From NCBI RefSeq assembly GCF_035917575.1, contig NZ_CP109090.1:3348001-3412000 (forward strand): 64,000 bases of DNA, read 5' to 3'. How positions within the stretch are numbered: position 1 is the stretch's first letter; every line of letters begins with the position of its first letter. This document shows, piece after piece, positions 42,493 through 52,921 of this stretch. The position numbers and the translations under genes were made by a program. Origin of the DNA: Streptomyces sp. NBC_01788. GTDB taxonomy: Bacteria > Actinomycetota > Actinomycetes > Streptomycetales > Streptomycetaceae. The notes beneath the pieces were generated by a model that made no database searches, was not told the DNA's origin, and was given only the letters and a program-made list of their open reading frames with translations.

Positions 42493-42999
42493 ATGATCCC
42501 GGCCATGCCTGCCGCCACCGCAAGACGTTCCCGCCAGGCCTCCCACACCGCGCTCCGGTTCGGCCGGGTGGCGGCCATGGGCGCGGTCACGGTGCTGATC
42601 CTCATCGCGGGCGTGTGGGCGTCCTGGCACACCGCGCCGTACGTGATGCTCACCAAGGGGCGCGAGCACGGCACGATCGAGGTGACGCGGTGCGAGGGCG
42701 ACACGTGCACCGGGCCCTACACCCCGGTCTCCACGGGGTCGACGGCCCGCGACCGGGCGGTGATCGACCACACCGTGGCGGTGCGCAAGGGGCAGACCTA
42801 CAGCGTCGTCGTGAAACCGGGGACCGACGAGGTGGTCCGCTCGGGCCCCGCCGGGATCCTGTACGCGTGGGCCCCGCTGGGCGGTGCGCTGCTGCTGGCC
42901 TCGGTGGTCGTGGCGGGCGGGCTGCGGCAGACCCGGGCGGCGTGGGTGCTGGCGGGCTCCGGGATCGCGCTGTTGACGGCGGTCTTCGTGGCGCTGTGA
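42493..42999 (+). CDS. Conserved hypothetical membrane protein
   Basis: The protein has 168 residues, starting at the ATG at 42493 or 42505; neither has a strong ribosome site. A basic N-terminus precedes a transmembrane helix (GAVTVLILIAGVWASW, about residues 30-46). An extracytoplasmic region with two Cys (RCEGDTCTGPYTPV) follows, perhaps joined as a disulfide, then two closely spaced helices near the C-terminus (GGALLLASVVVAGGL, AGSGIALLTAVFVAL). No family with known function is recognised. It lies between pth and a bidirectional terminator. Confidence 0.75.
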   Translation: MIPAMPAATARRSRQASHTALRFGRVAAMGAVTVLILIAGVWASWHTAPYVMLTKGREHGTIEVTRCEGDTCTGPYTPVSTGSTARDRAVIDHTVAVRKGQTYSVVVKPGTDEVVRSGPAGILYAWAPLGGALLLASVVVAGGLRQTRAAWVLAGSGIALLTAVFVAL

Positions 43000-43016
43000 G
43001 CCGTAGGACATGAAAG

Positions 43017-43058
43017 TGCCCCCGGTCCCGCACGGATCTCCGTACGGCACCGGGGGCA
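43017..43058. terminator. Bidirectional terminator between the membrane protein gene and ppc
   Basis: A 10-bp stem (TGCCCCCGGT / ACCGGGGGCA) enclosing a second small hairpin. It lies 18 bases past the rightward gene and 13 bases past the ppc stop, so it can serve both convergent transcripts. Confidence 0.8.
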
Positions 43059-43070
43059 TTCGTGTGCCGG

Positions 43071-45812
<2,742 letters not shown>

Positions 45813-45983
45813 AGGTGCGGCTCCTTGCGGGTTGAAGCACGTCTGGGAGGGGACCCGGACGGGTGCCGCGCGGCGGCTGCCGCTTACGGGCCGAGTGTCC
45901 GGGAAGGAATTCTTCAGAGCGGACCGCGCTGTCCGACCGCCTCCAAGTCTAGGTGTCGCGGGGGACGCGCAGACCAGGGGCTC

Positions 45984-46011
45984 TTGCCGCGGCGCGACGC
46001 GCTGCCATACT
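45984..46011 (+). promoter_or_regulatory. Putative promoter of the desaturase-tetR operon
   Basis: TTGCCG (45984-45989), 16 bases, CATACT (46006-46011); shifting by one gives a 17-base spacer and ATACTT. The tandem operator begins at the -10 region, a position suited to repression. Confidence 0.4.
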
Positions 46012-46040
46012 TACGACGCCGTAGGTTACGGAACCGTAGG
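46011..46040 (+). promoter_or_regulatory. Tandem 15-bp operator upstream of the desaturase gene
   Basis: Two abutting copies, TTACGACGCCGTAGG (46011-46025) and TTACGGAACCGTAGG (46026-46040), differ only in the central four bases. Each carries an inverted repeat TACG-N4-CGTA. The TetR gene co-transcribed with the desaturase is the obvious ligand-responsive repressor for this site. Confidence 0.7.
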
Positions 46041-46102
46041 GAGCTGACCGGTTCCCTGACCCCGACGACCCGTCTCGACTCTCGACCCCACAGGGGACGC
46101 CC

Positions 46103-47110
46103 ATGACCACAAGCTCCGATGTGATCGACGACGCCCCGAAGGCGACCGACACCTCTCTTGCCTCCGCCACCCTCGGAGGTGAGCAGAAGCGTTCGGTCGA
46201 GCAGATCACGCTGCTGCTCTTCATCACCGTTCCGTTCCTCGCACTGCTCGCCGCGGTGCCGCTGGCATGGGGCTGGGGGGTGAGCTGGCTGGATCTCGGC
46301 CTGCTGGTCTTCTTCTACTTCCTCGGCTGTCACGGCATCACGATCGGTTTCCACCGGCATTTCACGCATGGCTCGTTCAAGGCGAAGCGGCCCCTGAAGA
46401 TCGCGCTGGCGATCGCGGGGTCGATGGCGGTCGAGGGACCCCTGGTCCGCTGGGTCGCCGACCACCGCAGGCACCACAAGTTCTCCGACCACGAGGGTGA
46501 TCCGCATTCCCCGTGGCGGTACGGCGAGACGGTCCCGGCGCTGCTGAAGGGCCTGTGGTGGGCCCATATCGGCTGGATGTTCGACGAGGAGCAGACGCCG
46601 CAGGAGAAGTACGCCCCGGACCTGATCAAGGACCGGACCCTGCGGGCGGTCTCCCGTCAGTTCATCCTCTGGACGGCGGTGTCGCTGCTGCTGCCGGCGT
46701 TGATCGGCGGCCTGGTCACGATGTCGTGGTGGGGCGCGTTCACCGCGTTCTTCTGGGGCTCGCTCGTCCGGGTGGCGCTGCTGCACCACGTGACCTGGTC
46801 GATCAACTCCATCTGCCACGCGGTCGGCAAGCGCCCGTTCAAGTCGCGGGACCGCTCCGGCAACGTGTGGTGGCTGGCGATCCTGTCCTGCGGCGAGTCC
46901 TGGCACAACCTGCACCACGCCGACCCGACCTCCGCCCGGCACGGCGTGGAGCGCGGACAGATCGACTCCTCGGCCCGGATCATCCGCTGGTTCGAGCGGC
47001 TCGGCTGGGCCCACGACGTGCGCTGGCCGTCACGCTCGCGTATCGATTCCCGCCGCAACGACGAGCAGGACGGCTCCCGGCGCCGGAGGAGGACCGCCGA
47101 GGCGGCATGA
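46103..47110 (+). CDS. Acyl-CoA desaturase (membrane fatty acid delta-9 type)
   Basis: The protein has 335 residues. The three His boxes of membrane di-iron desaturases are present: GFHRHFTHGSF near residue 85, DHRRHHKFSDHEGDPHSPW near residue 120 and WHNLHHADPTSARHG near residue 268. Four transmembrane helices can be counted (e.g. LLLFITVPFLALLAAVPLAW). It introduces a double bond into acyl chains and adjusts membrane fluidity. A TetR gene overlaps its stop (ATGA). The operon is preceded by two tandem 15-bp operator copies. Confidence 0.95.
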   Translation: MTTSSDVIDDAPKATDTSLASATLGGEQKRSVEQITLLLFITVPFLALLAAVPLAWGWGVSWLDLGLLVFFYFLGCHGITIGFHRHFTHGSFKAKRPLKIALAIAGSMAVEGPLVRWVADHRRHHKFSDHEGDPHSPWRYGETVPALLKGLWWAHIGWMFDEEQTPQEKYAPDLIKDRTLRAVSRQFILWTAVSLLLPALIGGLVTMSWWGAFTAFFWGSLVRVALLHHVTWSINSICHAVGKRPFKSRDRSGNVWWLAILSCGESWHNLHHADPTSARHGVERGQIDSSARIIRWFERLGWAHDVRWPSRSRIDSRRNDEQDGSRRRRRTAEAA

Positions 47111-47781
47111 TTGACGGCGTGGCGACCGACTCGAGCACTTCCAGCAACGAAAAGCCGCGGCGCACGCGCCGTACCCGGATGACCGGTGCCGAGCGCCGCC
47201 AGCAACTGCTGGAGATCGGTCGCACGCTGTTCGCGGCGAAGGGTTTCGAGGGCACCTCGGTGGAGGAGATCGCGGCGAAGGCCGGGGTGTCCAAGCCGGT
47301 GGTGTACGAGCACTTCGGCGGCAAGGAGGGCCTGTACGCGGTGGTGGTCGACCGCGAGATGCGGCGGCTGCTCGACATGGTGACCGGCTCGCTGACCGCG
47401 GGCCACCCCCGCGAGCTGTGCGAGCAGGCGGCGTTCGCCCTGCTGGACTACATCGAGGAGTACACGGACGGCTTCCGCATCCTGGTCCGCGACTCCCCCA
47501 TCCCCCAGTCGACGGGGTCCTTCGCGTCCCTGATCTCCGACATCGCCACCCAGGTGGAGGACATCCTGGGCCGCGAGTTCAAGTCCCGCGGCTTCGATCC
47601 GAAGCTGGCCCCGCTCTACGCGCAGGCGCTGGTCGGCATGGTCGCCCTGACCGGCCAGTGGTGGCTGGACGTGCGCCGCCCGAAGAAGGCCGAGGTCGCC
47701 GCCCACCTGGTCAACCTGGCCTGGCACGGCCTCGACGGGCTGGAGCCCCGGCCCCGGCTGATCGGGCACCGGAAGAGCTGA
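47107..47781 (+). CDS. TetR-family regulator, probable repressor of the desaturase operon
   Basis: The protein has 224 residues. It starts at an ATG overlapping the desaturase stop; a GTG five codons in is possible. The HTH is at about residues 25-75: MTGAERRQQLLEIGRTLFAA, GFEGTSVEEIAAKAGVSKPV, VYEHFGGKEGLYAVVV. The C-terminal ligand domain is typical TetR (LLDYIEEYTDGFRIL, LVGMVALTGQWWLDVRRPKK). Coupling to a desaturase suggests it senses acyl-CoA or membrane lipid state, as DesT does in Pseudomonas; that role is inferred. It is likely to bind the tandem TTACG-N4-CGTAGG site. Confidence 0.92.
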   Translation: MIDGVATDSSTSSNEKPRRTRRTRMTGAERRQQLLEIGRTLFAAKGFEGTSVEEIAAKAGVSKPVVYEHFGGKEGLYAVVVDREMRRLLDMVTGSLTAGHPRELCEQAAFALLDYIEEYTDGFRILVRDSPIPQSTGSFASLISDIATQVEDILGREFKSRGFDPKLAPLYAQALVGMVALTGQWWLDVRRPKKAEVAAHLVNLAWHGLDGLEPRPRLIGHRKS

Positions 47782-47790
47782 GATCGCCCC

Positions 47791-47806
47791 ATTGAGTGAT
47801 CTCAAT
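47791..47806 (+). promoter_or_regulatory. Putative operator of the Phd/ParE-type operon
   Basis: ATTGAG-TGAT-CTCAAT is a perfect 6-bp inverted repeat with a 4-base spacer, 36 bases before the antitoxin start. Antitoxins of the Phd/YefM class usually autorepress from such a site. Confidence 0.55.
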
Positions 47807-47841
47807 AGACCGCAAGATTAACCTTGTGGCACGATTCGGGT

Positions 47842-48096
47842 ATGACTGAGATCGCGATCAGCGCCGCCCGTTCCCAGCTCGGTGACCTCGTCCGTCGTGC
47901 GGCTCACAGCCGCGAGACGATCGCTCTGACCGACCACGGGCACGTGGCCGCCCTCCTCGTATCTCCGCAGGTGATAGAGGATCTTGAGGACGCCTTGGCG
48001 GTCTCCGACTACCAGCGGCGGAAGGCCGAGGGAACGCTGGGTGAGGGCATCCCCATGGCGGAGGTCCGGAGGCGACTGGGGCTTGAAAAGCCGTGA
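47842..48096 (+). CDS. Phd/YefM-type antitoxin
   Basis: The protein has 84 residues from the ATG at 47842. The fold begins with EIAISAARSQLGDLVRRAAH, the usual Phd/YefM N-terminal DNA-binding region, continues with ETIALTDHGHVAALLVSP, and ends with an acidic, probably flexible tail (LGEGIPMAEVRRRLGLEKP) that would wrap the toxin. It overlaps the toxin gene by four bases and should repress its own operon through the palindrome upstream. Confidence 0.92.
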   Translation: MTEIAISAARSQLGDLVRRAAHSRETIALTDHGHVAALLVSPQVIEDLEDALAVSDYQRRKAEGTLGEGIPMAEVRRRLGLEKP

Positions 48097-48341
48097 CCTA
48101 CGAGATCATCTTTGAACCGCACGCCCTCGACGTCGCAGCGCGATTCCTGAAGGAGGACCCAGCCGCCCTCGCCGGGGTCCTGGACGTGATCGACGAGCTG
48201 GCCCACGATCCGCGTCCCGCGGGGTCGACGCCGTACGGCCTGGACATTCGCCGCCTCCGCGTCGGCGAGTACCGGGTTCTGTACGTCATCGACGATGAAG
48301 TCATCCGCGTCCTCATCACGCACCTCGGTCGGACGGCCTGA
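48093..48341 (+). CDS. RelE/ParE-type toxin
   Basis: The protein has 82 residues from a GTG overlapping the antitoxin stop. Features of the RelE/ParE fold are visible: YEIIFEPHALDVAARFLKED at the N-terminus, a helix (VLDVIDELAHDPRP), and the beta strands GLDIRRLRVGEYRVLYVID and VIRVLITHLGRT. The Arg-rich LRVGEYRVLY region corresponds to the catalytic face of RelE RNases; whether it cuts mRNA or poisons gyrase cannot be decided. Its 3' end overlaps the convergent VOC gene by 26 bases. Confidence 0.92.
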   Translation: MTYEIIFEPHALDVAARFLKEDPAALAGVLDVIDELAHDPRPAGSTPYGLDIRRLRVGEYRVLYVIDDEVIRVLITHLGRTA

Positions 48342-48696
48342 GCTCCTCAAGGAACTCCAGCCGGTTCCCCACCGGATCCTCCGAGTAGAAGCGCTTGTGG
48401 CCAGGCAGGTCGTCGTCCCAGGTGACCTGCGCGCCCCGCTCGGCCAGCCGGGCCGCGTACGCCTCGATGGCCGTCACCCGCAGGCCCGGGTGGGCCTTCT
48501 TCGCCGGGCGGAAGTCTTGCTCGATGCCCAGGTGGAGCTGTACGGACCCCGCCTGGAACCAGCAGCCGCCGCGCGCGGCCAGTACCGGCGGCTTCGGGAC
48601 CTCGGTCATGCCGAGGACCCCGGCGTAGTACGCCCGCAGCTGCTCCTCCGAACCGGGCGGGGCGGCGAGCTGGACGTGGTCGATGGCGGCGAGCAT
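48316..48696 (-). CDS. VOC-superfamily (glyoxalase-like) protein
   Basis: The protein has 126 residues: one vicinal-oxygen-chelate domain, opening IDHVQLAAPPGSEEQLRAYY (metal His) and closing KRFYSEDPVGNRLEFLE (metal Glu). The middle includes CWFQAGSVQLHLGIE. Such proteins act as dimers in dioxygenase, isomerase or antibiotic-binding roles; the substrate is unknown. It lies just downstream of tam on the same strand (three bases apart) and may be co-transcribed with it. Confidence 0.88.
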   Translation of the reverse strand: MLAAIDHVQLAAPPGSEEQLRAYYAGVLGMTEVPKPPVLAARGGCWFQAGSVQLHLGIEQDFRPAKKAHPGLRVTAIEAYAARLAERGAQVTWDDDLPGHKRFYSEDPVGNRLEFLEELRPSDRGA

Positions 48697-48699
48697 GCC

Positions 48700-49518
48700 T
48701 CAGGCCTCCTTGGTGGCGACCGCGAAGACGCGGCGGAAGGGGAACGGGGTGCCGTGCGGTCCGGTCGGGTAGGCCTCGCGCAGGGCGGTGCGGTAGTCGG
48801 CCAGGAACTCCTCGCGGGCCGCCGGGTCGTCGGCGAGGGCGGTGAGCACGGGCCGCAGCCCTGTGCCCTTCACCCAGTCGAGGACCGGGTCCTCACCGGT
48901 CAGCAGGTGGATGTACGTGGTCTCCCAGACGTCGGCCGCGCAGCCGAGGCCGGTCAGCCGCTCCAGGTAGGCCTCGGGGCCGAGCACCGCGTCCGCGTGG
49001 CGCAGGGTGTCCCCGAGCCGGTCGCGCCAGCGGGCGGAACCGGCGAGTTCGCGCATGAGCCGGTGGCTGGGGGCGGAGAAGTTGCCGGGGACCTGGAAGG
49101 CGAAGGTGCCGCCCGGGCGCAGCCCCGCCACCCAGTCGGCGAAGCGCTCCGGGTGGCCGGGCACCCACTGGAGCGTGGCGTTGCTGACGATCAGGTCGTA
49201 CGGCTCGCCGGGGGTCCAGGTGCGGGCGTCGGCGGGTTCGAAGTCGAGGCGGCCGCCGCCAGGGGTGGGGCCCTCGTGGTCGACCACGGCCTTGTCGAGC
49301 ATCTCCGGTGAGTTGTCGTAGCCGGTGATGTGCGCGGTGGGCCAGCGGCCGGCGAGCAGGGCGGTCACATTGCCGGGGCCGCAGCCGAGGTCGGCGATGC
49401 GGGGCCGGTCGCCGGGCAATGCGGGGACACGGGCGACGAGGTCGGTGAAGGGGCGGGCCCGGTGTCCGGCGTGGCGCAGGTACTGGGCGGGGTCCCAGGC
49501 GGGACTCTGGGCGGACAT
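48700..49518 (-). CDS. tam: Trans-aconitate 2-methyltransferase
   Basis: The protein has 272 residues from the ATG at 49518 with GGAGG six bases upstream. The SAM-binding motif I is IADLGCGPGNVTALLAGRWP, followed by ITGYDNSPEMLDKA (motif II), the Tam-typical DARTWTPGEPYDLIVSNATL and QWVPGHPERF. It methylates trans-aconitate, an inhibitor of aconitase formed spontaneously from cis-aconitate. The divergent MarR gene is its known Streptomyces regulator TamR, which responds to citrate and aconitates. Confidence 0.93.
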   Translation of the reverse strand: MSAQSPAWDPAQYLRHAGHRARPFTDLVARVPALPGDRPRIADLGCGPGNVTALLAGRWPTAHITGYDNSPEMLDKAVVDHEGPTPGGGRLDFEPADARTWTPGEPYDLIVSNATLQWVPGHPERFADWVAGLRPGGTFAFQVPGNFSAPSHRLMRELAGSARWRDRLGDTLRHADAVLGPEAYLERLTGLGCAADVWETTYIHLLTGEDPVLDWVKGTGLRPVLTALADDPAAREEFLADYRTALREAYPTGPHGTPFPFRRVFAVATKEA

Positions 49519-49594
49519 GGCGGCCTCCAGGAGGTGCGGGGCGTGGTGCGGGTGGTCGTCGGCGGCTGCGCCCACCACTCTCCCCCGGCACTTA

Positions 49595-49628
49595 TCTCGA
49601 CGTCAAGAGACTTGACGCCAAGAGACTT
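49595..49628. promoter_or_regulatory. TamR operator between tam and tamR
   Basis: TCTCGACGTCAAGA (49595-49608) is a 14-base palindrome with one mismatch pair around GACGTC, the core known for PecS/UrtR/TamR-type MarR proteins. It overlaps TCAAGAGACTTGA (49603-49615), and CAAGAGACTT recurs at 49619-49628 with a 15-base period. Confidence 0.75.
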
Positions 49629-49658
49629 CACATCGACACAACCACTACACTGATCGCC

Positions 49659-50156
49659 ATGGAGGACGAGGTCGATCGGCTGGTCGCAGCATGGCGCCGG
49701 GAGCGCCCGGACCTCGACGTGGAACCGCTCGAGGTGCTCAGCCGGGTGAGCAGGCTGGCCCGGCACCTGGACCGCGCACGCCGGCTGGCCTTCTCCGAGC
49801 ACAGCCTGGAACCCTGGGAGTTCGACGTACTGACGGCGCTCAGGCGCGCGGGCTCGCCGTACCAGCTCTCCCCCGGGCAGTTGCTGACCCAGACGCTGGT
49901 CACCTCGGGCACGATGACGAACCGTATCGACCGGCTGGCCAAGAAGGGCCTGGTGGAGCGGCTTCCCGACCCCAGCGACCGGCGCGGGGTGCTGGTCCGG
50001 CTGACGGACGAGGGCCGGGATCGCGCCGACCGGTCCCTGGCCGGGCTCCTGGACCAGGAGCGCGCGCTGCTGGCCGAGCTGTCGACCGCGCAGCGCGGTG
50101 AACTGGCGGGACTGCTGCGCCAGTTGACCGCACCGTTCGACAACATCCCTGGCTGA
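49659..50156 (+). CDS. tamR: MarR-family regulator TamR
   Basis: The protein has 165 residues. The PecS/UrtR-type N-terminal extra helix is present (VDRLVAAWRRERPDLDVEPL), then the winged helix (PGQLLTQTLVTSGTMTNRID, RLAKKGLVERLPDPSDRRGV, LVRLTDEG). TamR of S. coelicolor represses tam and controls aconitase and other TCA genes, responding to citrate, trans-aconitate and related ligands. Divergent position from tam and the operator in between support the same identity here. Its 3' end is part of a 47-bp duplication. Confidence 0.92.
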   Translation: MEDEVDRLVAAWRRERPDLDVEPLEVLSRVSRLARHLDRARRLAFSEHSLEPWEFDVLTALRRAGSPYQLSPGQLLTQTLVTSGTMTNRIDRLAKKGLVERLPDPSDRRGVLVRLTDEGRDRADRSLAGLLDQERALLAELSTAQRGELAGLLRQLTAPFDNIPG

Positions 50157-50239
50157 GGGGGCGCCTGGGCAGGCGCTCTGCTCTCCTCCACGATCCCTGG
50201 CTGAGGGGCGCCGGGTCAGGCGCTGCTGCTCTGCTCCAC
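50145..50239. repeat. Tandem 47-bp duplication across the tamR / response-regulator 3' ends
   Basis: Copy 1 (50145-50191) and copy 2 (50193-50239) both begin ATCCCTGGCTGAGGGG and both end CTCCAC; they differ by small changes. Copy 1 contains the last codons and stop of tamR; copy 2 contains the last codons of the convergent response regulator. Confidence 0.85.
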
Positions 50240-50989
50240 CCCGATCGGCCCGGCGGGCCCCAGATCTGCCGGTCCCACCCCGGCCCGGCGGGCCAGGGCC
50301 ACGGCGGCCAGGGTGGAGTGCACGCCGAGCTTGCCCAGGACGTTCTGCATATGGGTGCGCACGGTGTGCGGGGACAGGTACAGACGCTCGGCGACGGCCT
50401 TGCGGCCAAGACCCGCGACCATGCAGCGCAACACCTCACGCTCGCGCGGGGTCAGCGACTCCACCAGGCGCTCGCTCTCGGTACGGTGCTTGCGGGCGGC
50501 GGTCAGCTCCCGCAGCACGCCGGTGAGCAGGGCGGGCGGCAGATGGGTCTCGTCGCGCAGGACCCCGCGGATGACGGTGAGCAGCCGGGACAGCGAGCAG
50601 TCCTTGGCGACCCAGCCGCAGGCACCGGCCTGCAGGGCGAGCGCGGCGCGGCGCGGGTCGTCCTTCTCGGCGAGTACGACGGTCCGCACCCCGGGCTGGG
50701 CCCCCCGCACTCCGGCTACCAGGGAGATCCCGTCCACCAGTCCGTCCTCGTCGCCCTCCCGCACGGGAACGGCGGGCCGGGCCGCGGGGACGTTGCCGCC
50801 GAGGTCGGAGTCGACGAGCACGACGTCGAAGCGGCGCCCCTCCGCGGCCGCCCGCTCCAGACAGCGCAGCGCCGCCGGGCCGGAGCCGGCCGCGGACACC
50901 TCCACGTCGGGCTCGGCGGCCAGGGCTGCGGCGAGCGACTCGGCGAAGATGCGGTGGTCGTCGACGACCAGGACTCGGACACGAACCAC
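50216..50989 (-). CDS. LuxR/NarL-type response regulator
   Basis: The protein has 257 residues from a GTG at 50989 with AAGGGGG seven bases upstream. The receiver has VLVVDDHRIFAESLAAAL and the phospho-Asp in FDVVLVDSDLGG. The output is a LuxR HTH (LTPREREVLRCMVAGLGRKA, VAERLYLSPHTVRTHMQNVL). Around residues 75-100 a Pro/Glu-rich insertion (PAARPAVPVREGDEDGLVDG) follows the phospho-site, so the receiver is not quite canonical. No kinase is adjacent; the sensor kinase at 36809-38155 is the only one in the window. It may therefore be an orphan regulator. Confidence 0.9.
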   Translation of the reverse strand: MVRVRVLVVDDHRIFAESLAAALAAEPDVEVSAAGSGPAALRCLERAAAEGRRFDVVLVDSDLGGNVPAARPAVPVREGDEDGLVDGISLVAGVRGAQPGVRTVVLAEKDDPRRAALALQAGACGWVAKDCSLSRLLTVIRGVLRDETHLPPALLTGVLRELTAARKHRTESERLVESLTPREREVLRCMVAGLGRKAVAERLYLSPHTVRTHMQNVLGKLGVHSTLAAVALARRAGVGPADLGPAGPIGVEQSSSA

Positions 50990-51262
50990 TGAAAACCCCC
51001 TTCCCCACGCTCCTGGTCGGAGCAGGGGAGTCACCCGGCGCCGGAGAACACCGAGGGCGCGGGCCCGACGTCCGGGGCCGAGTGGGCCGGACGGCACTCG
51101 CCGTACCGGACCGCCTCCGCGCCCGACGCTGTCCTGCCCGAGCCGTCTCGCCCCCTGACCAGCACCGGCCCCCACCGGTGCCGCTCATCAGAGTACGGGC
51201 GGCGGCCAGGAGGGGAAGGCAATTCGCAGAACTGACCAGCCGACGCGTTTAGGGTGTGCCGC

Positions 51263-51706
51263 ATGTTTCGTATTGAGGCAGAAGTCGACAAAGAGCGCCG
51301 CGATCTGCTCCGCTCCCGCCTCCGCGACACGAACACCGCGGCCTCGCCGTTCATCGCCGACCTGCGCAGAACCCCGGCCGCCCGGGAAGTCCCCCTCCAC
51401 CTCTGGGCGTTGAACGACTCCGGCGAACTGGCGGGCGGCCTGGTGGGCCACACCTGGGCGACCTGGCTGCACGTGACCCACCTCTGGGTCGACACCCCCC
51501 ACCGCGGCACGGGCCTCGGCTCCCGCCTCCTGGCCCGCGCCGAACGCATCGCCCACCGAGACCGCGCCTGCACCGCCGCCCGCCTGGAAACCTGGGACTT
51601 CCAGGCCCCGGGCTTCTACCGCAGGCACCACTACAAGGTGGTCTGCGCGATCCCCGACTACCCCCCGGGAATCACCGAATACACCATGATCAAGCCGCTG
51701 CCCTGA
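51263..51706 (+). CDS. GNAT-family N-acetyltransferase
   Basis: The protein has 147 residues from the ATG at 51263 (AGGGTG seven bases upstream). A GNAT fold is shown by ELAGGLVGHTWATWLHVTHL (beta 2-4), WVDTPHRGTGLGSRLLARAE (motif A, acetyl-CoA pyrophosphate loop R-G-x-G-L-G) and FQAPGFYRRHHYKVV (motif B). The substrate cannot be inferred; the family acetylates small amines, antibiotics or protein N-termini. Confidence 0.92.
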   Translation: MFRIEAEVDKERRDLLRSRLRDTNTAASPFIADLRRTPAAREVPLHLWALNDSGELAGGLVGHTWATWLHVTHLWVDTPHRGTGLGSRLLARAERIAHRDRACTAARLETWDFQAPGFYRRHHYKVVCAIPDYPPGITEYTMIKPLP

Positions 51707-51720
51707 GCGGCTGCCATCCC

Positions 51721-51993
51721 TCAGAGCGCGTCGAGCGCCTCCGTGCTGATGTCGATGTCGATCTCGTAGGGCACGTCGAGCTTGAGCCGGTCACGGTGGG
51801 TGCCGGTCAGGGCGTACGTCTTGGTCAGCGGGTCGAGTTCGTAGGTGCGGACCACGGGACGATGACCGGAGCCGCTCATCTCGACCAGCCAGAAGTGCGG
51901 GATGCCCGCGGCCGCGTACTTGTGCTCCTCCCATGGGCGGCATCTTCGGCCTGCGCGTCCACGGTAACCGCCGCGATCGACGAACGTCGTCAC
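51721..51993 (-). pseudogene. Uma2-family endonuclease remnant (C-terminal part only)
   Basis: A 90-codon frame whose last ~65 residues match the C-terminus of Uma2/DUF820 PD-(D/E)XK proteins, abundant in Streptomyces: WEEHKYAAAGIPHFWLVEMS, then the beta-rich tail YELDPLTKTYALTG. The upstream residues (RGGYRGRAGRRC) do not belong to the family, and the nuclease core is absent. It is a decayed fragment. Confidence 0.75.
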
Positions 51994-52045
51994 AAAGGGT
52001 GACGACCCGACCGGTGGGGTGACTCGGCGGGGGCAGTCGGCTGGG

Positions 52046-52852
52046 TCAGCACCCGGATGCCCGTGGCCCGGTGGCGATCTCGGCCCAGACCGTCAGACCG
52101 CTGCTCGTCCGGTGGGTTCCCCACCGGGTGGCCAGCGTGTCAGTGATGAGCAGCCCGCGTCCGTGTTCACTCTCCGCCGAGGGCATGGACGCGGGGAAAG
52201 GAGTGGGGCCCATGCCCGTATCGGTCACACCGACGGTGACCAGAGTGCGCTGCAACGCGCAGGCAACGCTGATCCTGCGACTGCCGCTGTGCTCCAGCGC
52301 GTTGGCGACCAGTTCACCGGCGATGATCTCCAGATCCTCGGCCGGACCGGAAGGCAGCTTCCATGAGCGGGCGGTGTCGCGCACATAGCGCCGGGCAGTG
52401 GGGGCGGAGGCGAGGTCGTCGCCGGGCAGGGACAACTGGCCGAACGCCAGGGGTGCCGATGAAGTGGAAAGCCCCTGCGGCACGCCCCCGAGCCGGGCTG
52501 CCCGGGACCGGGCGATGCGCAGTACGTCGTCGAGAGCGTCAGCCAGTTGTCCGGTGAGGGTGCCGAGTTCACCGACCGCCGACGTGCCGCGCAGTGCGCG
52601 GGACCGGCCGAGCAACCGCTCCCCGAGGGCGAGTTGCATCTCCTCGATCCGATCGGCGAGCTGGGAAGCGGTCCCGTCGCCGTCGGTGAGGAGCAGACAG
52701 GGCTGCCCGTGGGCGCCGGCCCAGGGCAGCAGTCGTACGAGGTCGGGCACGGCCTTCGCGGCGTCCCGCATGACGTCGTCGCAGTCGCCGAAGCCCGTCA
52801 CGATGCCTCCGCTCCATGGCGATCCGAGGTAATAGCGAGCCTCCGCAACCAT
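52046..52852 (-). CDS. ATP-binding protein with N-terminal extension (WhiJ-system HATPase)
   Basis: The protein has 268 residues. The C-terminal ~130 form a GHKL ATPase of the anti-sigma type: N box IAGELVANALEHSGS, G1 VTDTGMGPTP and G2 SEHGRGLLITDTLATRWG. The N-terminal ~140 residues (ARYYLGSPWSGG, DGDGTASQLADRIEEMQ) have no clear homologue and may be a partner-binding part; the shorter ATPase at 3179-3604 lacks them. It is divergent from the second XRE/DUF397 pair, across about 230 bp holding a strong palindrome. Confidence 0.85.
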   Translation of the reverse strand: MVAEARYYLGSPWSGGIVTGFGDCDDVMRDAAKAVPDLVRLLPWAGAHGQPCLLLTDGDGTASQLADRIEEMQLALGERLLGRSRALRGTSAVGELGTLTGQLADALDDVLRIARSRAARLGGVPQGLSTSSAPLAFGQLSLPGDDLASAPTARRYVRDTARSWKLPSGPAEDLEIIAGELVANALEHSGSRRISVACALQRTLVTVGVTDTGMGPTPFPASMPSAESEHGRGLLITDTLATRWGTHRTSSGLTVWAEIATGPRASGC

Positions 52853-52921
52853 CGAGCTGTGCGCTCCAGGTGGCTGATCACGTCCTCAACTCCTCGCAGA
52901 ATGGCCGAAATAGAAAGGGAA

